64,000 bases of DNA from DATLCF01 sp035526505 (GTDB lineage: Bacteria > Patescibacteriota > Saccharimonadia > Saccharimonadales > UBA4665): positions 124,001-188,000 of the forward strand of contig DATLCF010000002.1 in the NCBI GenBank assembly GCA_035526505.1. The letters run 5' to 3'. Positions within the stretch are counted from its first letter, which is position 1. Every line of letters begins with the position of its first letter. This document shows positions 17,191 through 25,817 of this stretch, in pieces. The position numbers were made by a program, and so were the translations under genes. The notes under the pieces were generated by a model. It made no database searches. It was not told where the DNA came from and saw only the letters and a program-made list of their open reading frames with translations.

Positions 17191-17228
17191 TTAGCTAACG
17201 TTCAAAATCAACATTGGGGGCACAAATT

Positions 17229-17477
17229 ATGGTCAAAAATATCACCATCTTTACTACCAACACCTGCGCAAGTTGCGGCATGGTTAAAAAATGGCTCGGG
17301 ACCAAAGGTATCGGGTACGAAGAAGTAAATATCGACCAAAATCCGGAGCGTCAGGCCGAAGCCCAAAAACTCAGCGGCGCACTTACTGTGCCGGTAACAG
17401 TAGTAACTAAACACGACGACAGCCAGGAAATCATTGTGGGCTGGAACTTGGCTAAACTGGCACCGGCCGTTGCCTAA
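17229..17477 (+). CDS. Glutaredoxin-like protein (NrdH/mycoredoxin type)
   Basis: This 82-residue thioredoxin-fold protein has an N-terminal TTNTCASCGMVKKWL with a CASC active site and the cis-proline segment LTVPVTVV. It should reduce disulfides or mixed thiols, possibly using thioredoxin reductase encoded 1.1 kb downstream. ATG 17229 follows a GGGGG stretch; an alternative start lies five codons upstream. The pyrD-like gene begins three bases after its stop, so the two are likely co-transcribed. Confidence 0.85.
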   Translation: MVKNITIFTTNTCASCGMVKKWLGTKGIGYEEVNIDQNPERQAEAQKLSGALTVPVTVVTKHDDSQEIIVGWNLAKLAPAVA

Positions 17478-17479
17478 AT

Positions 17480-18577
17480 ATGCGAACAGAGTGGGCACAA
17501 AGACAGTGGGAGACATGTGCAGGCGAAGGGCTTAAAACCGCAGCAGAACTAGCCCTTTCCGGGCTTGCCCGTCTGCCTTACGGTTCCCAAGCAATTGCTT
17601 GGGCTAGTGGCGGCCTGATGGAAGACCTGCGCTTGCAGTGTTCTGTGGGTGGTATGGATCTTTCTAACCCCCTTATCGTAGGCGCGGGTTGGGACAAAAA
17701 GGGCTACGTTGTGGACGGATTACACGAAGGGATGGGCTTTGCGGGTGTCGAAGTGGGCACAGTGGTGCCACAACCACAGCCCGGCAACCCGCGCCCTCGA
17801 TTACGCACCGATCCAACACATAGCGTCGGCCTTAACAGTATGGGTTTTAACAGCCCAGGCAGCGAGGCGGTAGCGGCGCACTTGAGTCGGCAGCGTCGCA
17901 TGGGAACTGTGGGCATCAGCCTGGGCATCAACAAAGACGCGCCCGCTATTCATGCGCCAGAGGCACACGCTGCAGTGGCCGAAAAATTATACAAATATGC
18001 AGATTACTTCGCCGTTAATGTTTCCTCCCCCAATACGCCCGGCCTACGCAATTTGCTGGATCCTGCACGCCTAACCGATATTGTTCAGGCCGTGCAACAG
18101 GTACTCGATGCTAAAGATCCACGCCAACGCAAGCCTTTGTTTGTTAAAACCACTATAGATTTGGCGCAGCCCAGTCTGGACGGGGTGTTAGATTTATGCG
18201 TTAACCGCAGTGTAACTGGCATTATCGACACCAATACTACTACGGACCAAAATCTAAAAGCTTACTATGGCTGGGGAGCGTTGCCTGGCGGACTAAGTGG
18301 CAACGACCCGCGGTTCCGTCAGGCGGCAAGTGATCGCATGCGCTATATAACCAAGGCAACCAAAGGGACCGGGCTGCAGCGTATAGGCGCGGGAGCTATC
18401 AATAGTGCACAGGCAGCATTGGAGCGTATGGAGGCCGGCGCTCAAGCGCTGCAGGTAGTTACTGGTATTCGCGAACATGGGCTCCGTGCGGCACACCGAA
18501 TTAACACCGGCCTGCTAGAACTATTGATACAGCGGAACATTATGAACATTCAGGAAGTAGTTGGAACAGCAGCATAA
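17480..18577 (+). CDS. pyrD: Dihydroorotate dehydrogenase, class 2-like
   Basis: The 365-residue flavoprotein would oxidise dihydroorotate to orotate. Class 2 features are the N-terminal extension (about 1-50, amphipathic), GAGWDKKG, NSMGFNSPG, the catalytic-Ser segment FAVNVSSPNTPGLRNLL, the TNTTT and GGLSG phosphate-site stretches, and IGAGAINSAQAALERMEAGAQALQ-VTG. Class 2 enzymes normally pass electrons to membrane quinone; no quinone pathway is visible here. The expected VK-APD stretch reads VKTTIDL. It sits between glutaredoxin and thioredoxin reductase genes. Confidence 0.85.
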   Translation: MRTEWAQRQWETCAGEGLKTAAELALSGLARLPYGSQAIAWASGGLMEDLRLQCSVGGMDLSNPLIVGAGWDKKGYVVDGLHEGMGFAGVEVGTVVPQPQPGNPRPRLRTDPTHSVGLNSMGFNSPGSEAVAAHLSRQRRMGTVGISLGINKDAPAIHAPEAHAAVAEKLYKYADYFAVNVSSPNTPGLRNLLDPARLTDIVQAVQQVLDAKDPRQRKPLFVKTTIDLAQPSLDGVLDLCVNRSVTGIIDTNTTTDQNLKAYYGWGALPGGLSGNDPRFRQAASDRMRYITKATKGTGLQRIGAGAINSAQAALERMEAGAQALQVVTGIREHGLRAAHRINTGLLELLIQRNIMNIQEVVGTAA

Positions 18578-18596
18578 GATAAGTTAGGATACATAC

Positions 18597-19568
18597 ATGG
18601 CAGACACTTCAATAGCCACCCCTCAGGTGCATGACGTTATTATGATTGGCGCTGGCCCGGCCAGCCTAAGTGCGGCAATTTATACAACACGCGAAGATAT
18701 CGAAACACTGTTGTTTGAGCGCGGCGTAGTGGGCGGGCTAGCTGCCGTAACCGATTGGATCGATAACTACCCAGGCTTTCCCAAGGGCATAGCCGGCTTG
18801 GATTTTGCCGAAGAACTGCGCAAACAGGCCGAACGTTTTGGCACCAACATTGAACTGGGCGAAGTAACCAACATTATCGACGAAGGCAAATACAAGCGCC
18901 TGCAAACCACGAGCGGCGATATGCTGGCACGTGCGGTACTCATCGCCACCGGCAGCGACTACAAAAAGGTGGGCGTGCCCGGCGAGCAAGAATACTATGC
19001 GCACGGTGTGCACTACTGCGCCACCTGCGACGGCGCCTTTTACCGCGATAAACGTCTGGTTATTGTGGGCGGCGGTAACTCGGCAGTACAAGAAGCCATG
19101 TTTTTAACCCGCTTTGCCAGCCATATAGACATGTTGGTTCGGGGCGACCATTTTCGTGCCAGCGAAGTATTGCAGCACGAACTGGCCAACAAGCACAAAG
19201 ACAAAATTACCGTGCATTTTAATACTACGACTGACGAAATCGTGGGTGTAGACAACAAAGTAACCAGCGTGAGTGGCACAGATAAAACTACAGGCAAAAA
19301 AGTAAGCTTTCCTACGGACGGCGTATTCGTATTTGTAGGCCTGAAACCTAACACCGAATTTTTGCAAAATTCAGCCGTCCAGCTGGACGAAATCGGCTTT
19401 GTAAAAACCAACGAACACCTGGAAACAGCCATCCCTGGTGTCTTTGCCGCCGGCGACGTGCGCAGCGGGGCTACCATGCAAATCGCCACTGCCACCGGCG
19501 AAGGCGCTACAGCCGCGCTGCATATTCGGGAATACTTGGATGAGCATGCCCGACAGAACATGGCATAA
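18597..19568 (+). CDS. trxB: Thioredoxin reductase
   Basis: At 323 residues this is standard low-molecular-weight TrxB: an FAD-binding GAGPASLSAA near the N terminus, the redox-active CATC (about residue 140, in HYCATCDGAFYRD), an NADPH-binding GGGNSAVQEA, and a C-terminal GVFAAGDVRSG FAD motif. It uses NADPH to reduce thioredoxin or the nearby glutaredoxin-like protein. An AGGA element lies upstream of the ATG. It is downstream of grx and pyrD in the same direction. Confidence 0.95.
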   Translation: MADTSIATPQVHDVIMIGAGPASLSAAIYTTREDIETLLFERGVVGGLAAVTDWIDNYPGFPKGIAGLDFAEELRKQAERFGTNIELGEVTNIIDEGKYKRLQTTSGDMLARAVLIATGSDYKKVGVPGEQEYYAHGVHYCATCDGAFYRDKRLVIVGGGNSAVQEAMFLTRFASHIDMLVRGDHFRASEVLQHELANKHKDKITVHFNTTTDEIVGVDNKVTSVSGTDKTTGKKVSFPTDGVFVFVGLKPNTEFLQNSAVQLDEIGFVKTNEHLETAIPGVFAAGDVRSGATMQIATATGEGATAALHIREYLDEHARQNMA

Positions 19569-19569
19569 T

Positions 19570-19608
19570 TTGTACTAATAACTATAAACTTGTATAATAC
19601 ATTTTATG
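19570..19608 (+). promoter_or_regulatory. Promoter of small gene at 19606 (leaderless)
   Basis: TTGTAC (19570-19575), a 17-base spacer and TATAAT (19593-19598) end seven bases before the ATG at 19606. Both boxes and the spacing are near ideal. Confidence 0.7.
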
Positions 19609-19827
19609 AGTAACCCTAACTATATTAATTCTCCTGATTATGGTCAGCTACCAGTCCCTGACGACGAAGACATAGCAGCCCATGTAGCGGCAGCAGAAAC
19701 CCTCCTACCCAGTGCTGAAGGCCCAGTGGTTGATTCAGCCAGTTGCGCTACACATGGGTTGGCGGCCAACCAAGTCGTACGACTTGAGCAAAAGCATACA
19801 CCCTGGACACCTAACGACGCAGCGTAA
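19606..19827 (+). CDS. Small acidic hypothetical protein
   Basis: This 73-residue hydrophilic protein starts MSNPNYINSPDYGQLPVP. It has two Asp/Glu-rich stretches and no membrane segment. The strong promoter directly in front of its ATG is the main evidence that it is real. It converges on the reductase gene ending at 19846. No family is recognised. Confidence 0.5.
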   Translation: MSNPNYINSPDYGQLPVPDDEDIAAHVAAAETLLPSAEGPVVDSASCATHGLAANQVVRLEQKHTPWTPNDAA

Positions 19828-19845
19828 CCCTTGTACAGCCAGCTT

Positions 19846-20517
19846 CTAGCTGTACCCAGGGAAATAGTCGAGTACCAATTGGTCGCGGCTGACACCTTGG
19901 GTTTGCAGGTCGTGCCACAACGGTTCTGCCAGTGGTTGGGGGCCGGATATAAATAATAATTTGCCCGCCGGATCGCCAACCAGCTGCAATACTTCTTGCG
20001 GTGTTAGTCGGCCCTCTTGTTTTGTAATAATCGGCTTATATATAAGGCCGTAATCGCTAAATAGTGGCTCTTGCAACAGCTCCGCACGTGAGCCTACAAA
20101 ATACAGCAACGTAAGGGGCCGCTTGTCGCGCCGCTGGTGCAAATCGGCAACGATACTGCGAACGGGGGCGATGCCTATGCCGCCTACTACAAATACTATA
20201 GGAATAGTACGGTCTTTGGGGGCTACAAAATCGCCGATAGCTTCGGACAGTGTGGCGGTATCGCCCGGGCGAAGCGCTAGCAGTGCGCGTTTGTAGCTGC
20301 TGTGGCGGGGCGGAATCTTGACTGTAAAACTCAAAAGCGGCTCGCTGGGCGCATTAAATAGGGTAAGCCACCGTGTGTCGCCACGGCTATCTGCCATGTG
20401 TGGTACGCGCAGCTGTGCATATTGCCCGGCAATAAAACGATAGGGGTGTTCTGGCATGAACCAAAACGCATAAATACCCCGGGCCAACTGCTGGCTGTGG
20501 TGGAAAACAATCTGCAT
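19846..20517 (-). CDS. Ferredoxin-NADP reductase-like FAD/NAD-binding protein
   Basis: The 223-residue protein has the two FNR-fold domains. The FAD part contains FIAGQYAQLRVP and RWLTLFNAP (the R-x-x-S/T flavin motif), and the nucleotide-binding part contains VVGGIGIAPVRSI and an FISGPQPLAE segment. No 2Fe-2S Cys cluster is present, so it is a stand-alone reductase domain; its partner is unknown. A TATACT box ending six bases before the ATG overlaps the stop codon of the upstream GDPD gene. Confidence 0.75.
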   Translation of the reverse strand: MQIVFHHSQQLARGIYAFWFMPEHPYRFIAGQYAQLRVPHMADSRGDTRWLTLFNAPSEPLLSFTVKIPPRHSSYKRALLALRPGDTATLSEAIGDFVAPKDRTIPIVFVVGGIGIAPVRSIVADLHQRRDKRPLTLLYFVGSRAELLQEPLFSDYGLIYKPIITKQEGRLTPQEVLQLVGDPAGKLLFISGPQPLAEPLWHDLQTQGVSRDQLVLDYFPGYS

Positions 20518-20521
20518 TATT

Positions 20522-21271
20522 TTAGTATATGCTACAAACCTGTCTGTCGGACAGGGCCGTGGCGCCTATAAATAGTCCTGGGTGGTCGGTGCATATGACG
20601 GTTTCCGGATAATCGTTGCTGATTTGCTCCATAAGTTTGGGGGAATTAATAGTATAGGTAATAACTCGCAAACCTTCATTGCGGGCCAGCGGATATGCCA
20701 CATTCAGCAGGCTGTGGTGCACAGTAATGCCTTGGGCATCGGCGGTGAGCGCTATGTCTACTATTTTGCGCGGGTCTTCGCCCTCGCCAGCAGCTACAAA
20801 TCCTGCAAACTGCGGGAAAAGCCGTTGCATGGCGAGTATATTAAGGTGTTCAAACGACGAAATAACACTTTCGCCCTGGACCTCGTACTGCACCAGTGTG
20901 TCACCTAGACATAGCAGCCCCTCGTCGCTAAATGCGCCCTTGACGTCCCAAATCTTATTCATACCAGATACATAAGGCACGCATTGGGCTGGCGTGGCTA
21001 ACCGTTCGTCTTCCAATATTACAAAGCCCAAGGCCTCTTCGAGCGTTAGGTCGGATATGCGGGGCGCCGCAGGTTCTTGGGTTAGTCTGCAAAGCGTATC
21101 GTCGTGTGCAAGCACAAGCCCGGACTCGCGTGTTGGTTGACGGGTTTCGATTACGTCGCACTCCACCCAATGCAAGCCGAATTCGGCAAGGCGTTGGGCA
21201 CACATGGCAGCAGTAGCAGTATTTTCCGCTGCATGCCCTGCGGCAAAGCGGTGACCGGCGATTTCTGACAT
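20522..21271 (-). CDS. Glycerophosphodiester phosphodiesterase-like protein
   Basis: The 249-residue TIM-barrel protein carries GDPD landmarks: GHRFAAGHAAENT near the N terminus, the metal-site VECDVIETR, LVLAHDDTLCRLT, and late VITYTINSP and ICTDHPGLF stretches. It would cleave glycerophosphodiesters to glycerol-3-phosphate and an alcohol, or a related cyclic or lysolipid substrate. No signal peptide is seen, so it acts inside the cell or on lipid products. It is the downstream member of a tandem pair with 21325-22017. Confidence 0.8.
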   Translation of the reverse strand: MSEIAGHRFAAGHAAENTATAAMCAQRLAEFGLHWVECDVIETRQPTRESGLVLAHDDTLCRLTQEPAAPRISDLTLEEALGFVILEDERLATPAQCVPYVSGMNKIWDVKGAFSDEGLLCLGDTLVQYEVQGESVISSFEHLNILAMQRLFPQFAGFVAAGEGEDPRKIVDIALTADAQGITVHHSLLNVAYPLARNEGLRVITYTINSPKLMEQISNDYPETVICTDHPGLFIGATALSDRQVCSIY

Positions 21272-21324
21272 AAAATAAAAAATGTCCCGCTTGTACGGGC
21301 GTAAGTTTCATAAAATAGAACGCG

Positions 21325-22017
21325 TTATAGGTTGCGGCCTACAAACTGTTCGGGGTTACCTGTGACAAAGTCGGCGTGCGGATAAAGGATATGATATAGC
21401 CGGGCCAGCCGCCGGGTGTTAACCGGGTAGATATATACCTGTAGTTTGTAATATCGGGCCAGCAAGTAGCTTACAGGATTTATGAGTAATTTGTCTACAC
21501 CAACGCCCGTGGCCTGCAAACGGCGGGCCGTAAACACCTGGGCAATCCACTGGCGCGGCCCCTGTGCCTTTAGCGTATACAAATAAATGGCGGCGTCGGG
21601 GAGTAACGTGCGAATAGTGTGGAGCTCGCCAGGCAGTCGTGATACAAAGCTGGCTTGCGCTTGCGGGTGCGTATGCAGCACCTGCACAATTTTTTCAGCG
21701 CTGCCTGTATCTTTGATGTCGATAAAGATGCGTCTGCGGTCTACAATGGCTAAGGCTTCATCTAAGGTGGGGATCTGCTGCCCGTTTTTAAGCTGCAGCT
21801 TACGCAGCTGGGCAAGGGTAGCGTCTTGGATGCGAACATCTTGGGTGGCCACCCGGCCAGTGGTGTCGTCGTGCATGACCACTATATGATTGTCGCGGGT
21901 GCGGTGCACGTCAAACTCTATGGCATATACGGGCAGCTTGGTAGCTGCGCGGATAGCAGCAGTGCTGTTTTCTAGCTGTAGGCCTCGGTCCCCACGGTGG
22001 GCGATGATTTTTGTCAT
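21325..22017 (-). CDS. Glycerophosphodiester phosphodiesterase-like protein (second copy)
   Basis: From ATG 22017 the protein is 231 residues and starts MTKIIAHRGDRGLQLENST, the canonical GDPD opening. AIEFDVHRT and IVVMHDDTTGRV follow, with IFIDIKDTGSAEKI in the barrel. It shares the family but little close sequence with the neighbouring GDPD. An upstream in-frame start at 22074 would add an unlikely hydrophobic leader and overlap the ppa promoter region. It is divergent from ppa. Confidence 0.85.
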   Translation of the reverse strand: MTKIIAHRGDRGLQLENSTAAIRAATKLPVYAIEFDVHRTRDNHIVVMHDDTTGRVATQDVRIQDATLAQLRKLQLKNGQQIPTLDEALAIVDRRRIFIDIKDTGSAEKIVQVLHTHPQAQASFVSRLPGELHTIRTLLPDAAIYLYTLKAQGPRQWIAQVFTARRLQATGVGVDKLLINPVSYLLARYYKLQVYIYPVNTRRLARLYHILYPHADFVTGNPEQFVGRNL

Positions 22018-22076
22018 GCTGCGTATAAGTGTACAATAGAAGCGAATTGGCAAACAAACGTACAAGAGGAGCAATA

Positions 22077-22607
22077 ATGGCCGACTTTAACCAAGTATTA
22101 GATACCGGTGATTACCAGAACGGCATCGTGAATACCGTAATCGAAATACCGCAAGGTTCTTTTTTGAAAGTAGAGTGGGACCGTAAGCGCGCAGCCTTTA
22201 TGCTGGACCGCGTTGAACCGGCTATTTTTGCCAAGCCTGTTAACTACGGCTTTATCCCGCAAACCCTGGACGATGACGGTGACGAGCTGGACACTTTGGT
22301 AGTTTGCGCTGAACCCATTCCTATGGGTGTCTGGCTGGAAGCCAAAATCATCGGCATTATGAACTTCGAAGACGACGGCGAAATGGACCACAAAGTGGTG
22401 GTTGTGCCTGCCGACGACCGCAACACCGGCGATAGCATAAACAGCCTGGACGATCTGGGCGAACGCTGGAAACAACAGTTGGAACACCATTTTACCCATT
22501 ACAAAGACCTTAAAAAACCCGGCAGTACCAGGGTATTGGGCTGGGGCAGCGCGGAAGACGCCAAAAAAATTATTGCCGAATGTATCGAACGTTTTAAAAA
22601 ACAATAG
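22077..22607 (+). CDS. ppa: Inorganic pyrophosphatase, family I
   Basis: The 176-residue soluble enzyme hydrolyses pyrophosphate to drive biosynthesis. It shows KVEWDRKRAAFMLDR, the substrate/metal segment NYGFIPQTLDDDGDELD, IIGIMNFEDDGEMDHKVV and a late HHFTHYKDL. ATG 22077 has a good AGGAG site six bases upstream, which decides against the longer frame from 22029. The Nudix and IMPase genes follow closely and are likely co-transcribed. Confidence 0.95.
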   Translation: MADFNQVLDTGDYQNGIVNTVIEIPQGSFLKVEWDRKRAAFMLDRVEPAIFAKPVNYGFIPQTLDDDGDELDTLVVCAEPIPMGVWLEAKIIGIMNFEDDGEMDHKVVVVPADDRNTGDSINSLDDLGERWKQQLEHHFTHYKDLKKPGSTRVLGWGSAEDAKKIIAECIERFKKQ

Positions 22608-22615
22608 GTGGGCGT

Positions 22616-23050
22616 GTGCGATCGTTTGTTGTTGCCAAAGTAATTATCGTTAACCAAAACAACGAAATATTGCTATTGCGGCGCAGCAAAACCGACACTC
22701 GTCGCCCTGGCCAATGGGACTTGCCCGGTGGCTGGGTAGATGAGGGGGAAGAAGTGGGGGCGGCCGCTGTTCGCGAAGCGCAAGAAGAAGCAGGCATTAA
22801 TCTGACTGCGCCACGTCTGATTTTTGCCATGAGTGAAGTATCCGACGATTCTGACAGCGGTACCTGGATTGCCTTTACCGAACGTGTTACAAAAACACCT
22901 GCGGTACAGCTTAGCTTCGAACACGATGCATTCGAATGGGTGCCCATAGCCCAGGTGCTTTCCAAAATGGAATACCACCGGTGGCAAAAAATGCTGCAGT
23001 ACATTGTTGCCAACAAGCTCCTACAGGCGGACAATGACGCCAACGCTTGA
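22616..23050 (+). CDS. Nudix hydrolase
   Basis: This 144-residue protein starts at GTG 22616, eight bases after ppa. The Nudix box is complete, starting GGWVDEGEEVG and continuing AVREAQEEAGI. The N-terminal VVAKVIIVNQNNEILLLRRS is typical of the family. It would hydrolyse a nucleoside diphosphate derivative; the substrate is unknown. It overlaps the IMPase-family gene by 17 bases, indicating coupling. Confidence 0.85.
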   Translation: MRSFVVAKVIIVNQNNEILLLRRSKTDTRRPGQWDLPGGWVDEGEEVGAAAVREAQEEAGINLTAPRLIFAMSEVSDDSDSGTWIAFTERVTKTPAVQLSFEHDAFEWVPIAQVLSKMEYHRWQKMLQYIVANKLLQADNDANA

Positions 23051-23828
23051 TTATCTGCACCAGGCCAACCGCGAAATCCGCAAACTGCTGATAACGTTGC
23101 GACCCCAATTGCTGGCTGCTCACGGCGCCATTGCCCACGAACACAAAGAAGACAAGTCGGTGGTTACCGAATTAGACCGGTATGTAGAGGAGCGTTTGCG
23201 CGACGCCTTGCACCGTTTTGACCCGGGGGTGGGCTTTGGAGGCGAAGAAACCGGGGCGGACTATACGCAAAAAACCTTTTGGCTGGTTGACCCCATCGAT
23301 GGTACCGAACTATTCATCAGGGGCATCCCGCACTGCACAAACATGGTCATGCTGATTAGCCAAGACCAGCCGGTACTGAGTGTTATTTATAACTTCGTGC
23401 TCGACGAGTATTATTTGGCCATAAAAAATCAGGGTGCAACTCGCAACGGCCATCGCATACAGGTAAGCGACCGGCCGCTATCGCGTGCGTATATAAGCTT
23501 GTATGGCGATGCCGGGCTGAATTTTCCCGGAACCGGCGACCGACTGCGGGCTATAGTGGCCGGCATGCCCAAAGCCCATGCATCTGGCCGCGAATATACC
23601 TGGGTGGCGGGTGGCGCAACCGACGGCACTATCTGCTTTAGCGGCAGCGGTAACGGCCATATATGGGACCATGCACCGGGTGCATTTATGATTCAGGAAG
23701 CCGGCGGCCGGGTGGCAAATATAGGCAGTACCGCATACGACTACCGCAACACCAACCTGGTAGCTGCCAACCCTGTTATTTTCGACGATCTGATGCGTTT
23801 TATTACCGCTGCCACCACACGCAAGTAG
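23034..23828 (+). CDS. Inositol monophosphatase family phosphatase
   Basis: The 264-residue protein has the metal-site motifs of the IMPase/CysQ/FBPase superfamily: GGEETG near residue 70, WLVDPIDGTELFIRG near 90 and a late IWDHAPGAFMIQEAGG. Substrates in the family include inositol phosphate, PAP and fructose-1,6-bisphosphate; which applies here is open. A sugar bisphosphatase role would fit the sugar-phosphate genes nearby. ATG 23034 is inside the end of the Nudix gene. Confidence 0.85.
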   Translation: MTPTLDYLHQANREIRKLLITLRPQLLAAHGAIAHEHKEDKSVVTELDRYVEERLRDALHRFDPGVGFGGEETGADYTQKTFWLVDPIDGTELFIRGIPHCTNMVMLISQDQPVLSVIYNFVLDEYYLAIKNQGATRNGHRIQVSDRPLSRAYISLYGDAGLNFPGTGDRLRAIVAGMPKAHASGREYTWVAGGATDGTICFSGSGNGHIWDHAPGAFMIQEAGGRVANIGSTAYDYRNTNLVAANPVIFDDLMRFITAATTRK

Positions 23829-23891
23829 TTGCGCTTGTGGTTATAACTTCGTACAATTAGGGTAAAGCAAGCACATAACATGGGGGTAAGC

Positions 23892-24917
23892 ATGAAAACA
23901 CGCGTGGCAATTAATGGGTTTGGGCGCATTGGGCGCAATGCGTTTAAGATTGCGTTTGACCGCAACGATATCGAAATCGTGGCTATCAACGACCTAACCG
24001 ATACCAAAACCCTGGCACATCTGCTCAAACACGACAGTAATTACGGGGCATACAGCCACGACGTGGGGTTTGACGATACCAATATTAAGGTAGACGGCAA
24101 GGACATTAAAGTCTTGGCCGAAAAAGATCCGGCCGCGTTACCCTGGAAAGACCTGAATGTTGATGTGGTTATCGAATCGACCGGTTTCTTCGTAAAGCCG
24201 GAGCTAGCCAAGGCACACATTACAGCGGGTGCTAAAAAGGTAGTTATTAGCGCACCAGCCAAGGGTGAAGGTGCTACCACCATTGTGCTGGGTGTTAACG
24301 AAGACAAGCTGGAAGGCAGCAGCGATATCATTAGTAACGCCAGCTGCACTACTAATTGCATTACGCCCGTGGCCGCGGTTATCGAAAGCAGTTTTGGTAT
24401 CGAAAAAGCCATGATGACCACCGTACACAGCTATACCGCCAGCCAAAAGTTGCAGGATGCGCCAGCCAAAGATTTGCGCGAAGCCCGCAACGCTGCCGAA
24501 AACATCGTACCCACCACCACCGGTGCCTCTATTGCCGCAGCCCAGGCCTTGCCGGCACTACAAGGTATATTTGGTGGCCTAAGTGTGCGTGTACCCACAC
24601 CGGTTGTGTCATTAAGTGATTTTGTCATTATTACCAAGCGTAAAGTTACCATAGACGAAGTAAACGAGGCATTTAAAAAGGCTGCTAAAGAGCCGTATTT
24701 CCAAGGCATTTTGGATGTGACCGAAGAAGAGCTGGTAAGCAGCGACTTTATCGGCAACAGCCATTCGGCTATTGTGGACCTCAAACTGACTGCAGTTGTT
24801 CAGGATACTATGCTTAAGGTGGTAGCCTGGTATGACAACGAGTGGGGCTATAGCAATCGCTTGGTCGAGGTTGTGGCCGACACTGGCCGCCTGTTACACA
24901 AGTCTGATGCCAAATAA
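23892..24917 (+). CDS. gap: Glyceraldehyde-3-phosphate dehydrogenase
   Basis: The 341-residue enzyme has the N-terminal NAD-binding INGFGRIGRNAFK, the catalytic SNASCTTNCITP, the His-bearing TTVHSYTASQKLQDAP and the C-terminal WYDNEWGYSNRLVE. It is the phosphorylating glycolytic type. ATG 23892 follows a GGGGG site. A promoter TTGCGC, 17 bases, TACAAT lies at about 23831-23859, so this gene has a leader of roughly 25 bases, unlike many neighbours. Confidence 0.96.
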   Translation: MKTRVAINGFGRIGRNAFKIAFDRNDIEIVAINDLTDTKTLAHLLKHDSNYGAYSHDVGFDDTNIKVDGKDIKVLAEKDPAALPWKDLNVDVVIESTGFFVKPELAKAHITAGAKKVVISAPAKGEGATTIVLGVNEDKLEGSSDIISNASCTTNCITPVAAVIESSFGIEKAMMTTVHSYTASQKLQDAPAKDLREARNAAENIVPTTTGASIAAAQALPALQGIFGGLSVRVPTPVVSLSDFVIITKRKVTIDEVNEAFKKAAKEPYFQGILDVTEEELVSSDFIGNSHSAIVDLKLTAVVQDTMLKVVAWYDNEWGYSNRLVEVVADTGRLLHKSDAK

Positions 24918-24986
24918 GGGGTAAGCACCTTGTACAAGTCGTAATTTTATGGTAATGTAAGGATAATTAACGGTGGTGAGGCCGAC

Positions 24987-25778
24987 ATGGACACTCGCGT
25001 ACAGTTTAAAATAGGCATCTCGTTCTTTATCCTTTTTGGCATATGGCAATTGCTACAGTCACAGGCGGTTTCCGATGCATTTTTGCAGTTTATCGCCGCA
25101 GGGGCTTTGCCGGGTACAACCAAGACCCTGTCGCCCACCGGGGTATTCTGGCTGCTGGGTGTATTTTTGGCTGTAAGCGTTGCAGCGATTTTTCACGGCG
25201 AACTGTGGCGTATGCTGCGATGTATGTTTCGGTCTCGACCCAAACAAGCTCCTGTAGCAGTCGCGCCAACCGCATCTGAGCCTGCAGTGGTCATAACCAT
25301 CCCGGGCAGGGAAGGATATGCAGTACAACTGGCGCGTCGTGCAAGGCGGTGGATTGCTGCTATTTTGGCACAACTGCCAAGTGGCGCACAAAACGGTGTA
25401 TACCGGATTGGTCAAAGCATTGCCGCGTTGACGAGTATTATTGCTATCTTTTTGCAGACAGTCTGGGTACTTGTAGGGTGGGTAGGCCGCCAACTGTATC
25501 GTGCAACTGCAAAGAGTATCAGGATTACCGGTTTATTACTGGTTGCTGGCGTGGTGTTGGCAGCCGATTTGGCCGAACGGGCCTGGATATGGTTTGAGCC
25601 ATATGCACGCCAGTTTGACCGCTGGCTGGAACGCAAACTGCACCAAAACCAGCAAACCGCATTGTTTGTGCGCGCCATACACGAGGTAGCGCAAACCTTC
25701 CATGGTTGGTTTGTGTGGATGCAGACGTTTAAAAACGAAAACTTGTCGCGGCCCAAACTGCCCGACGAACAAGAATAA
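24987..25778 (+). CDS. Hypothetical multi-pass membrane protein
   Basis: The 263-residue protein has hydrophobic segments near residues 8-25, 50-70, 145-165 and 180-195, with basic loops between and a charged C-terminal helix rich in Trp and Gln. A linker near 90-105 is Ala/Pro-rich. No family is recognised. The start is preceded by GGTGGTGAG and by a TTGTAC, 17 bases, TAATGT promoter. It is probably a structural or assembly membrane protein, but there is no direct evidence. Confidence 0.6.
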   Translation: MDTRVQFKIGISFFILFGIWQLLQSQAVSDAFLQFIAAGALPGTTKTLSPTGVFWLLGVFLAVSVAAIFHGELWRMLRCMFRSRPKQAPVAVAPTASEPAVVITIPGREGYAVQLARRARRWIAAILAQLPSGAQNGVYRIGQSIAALTSIIAIFLQTVWVLVGWVGRQLYRATAKSIRITGLLLVAGVVLAADLAERAWIWFEPYARQFDRWLERKLHQNQQTALFVRAIHEVAQTFHGWFVWMQTFKNENLSRPKLPDEQE

Positions 25779-25817
25779 CTTTGTGCACGCACTGCCGCTT
25801 ATGGTTTAATAAATGGC

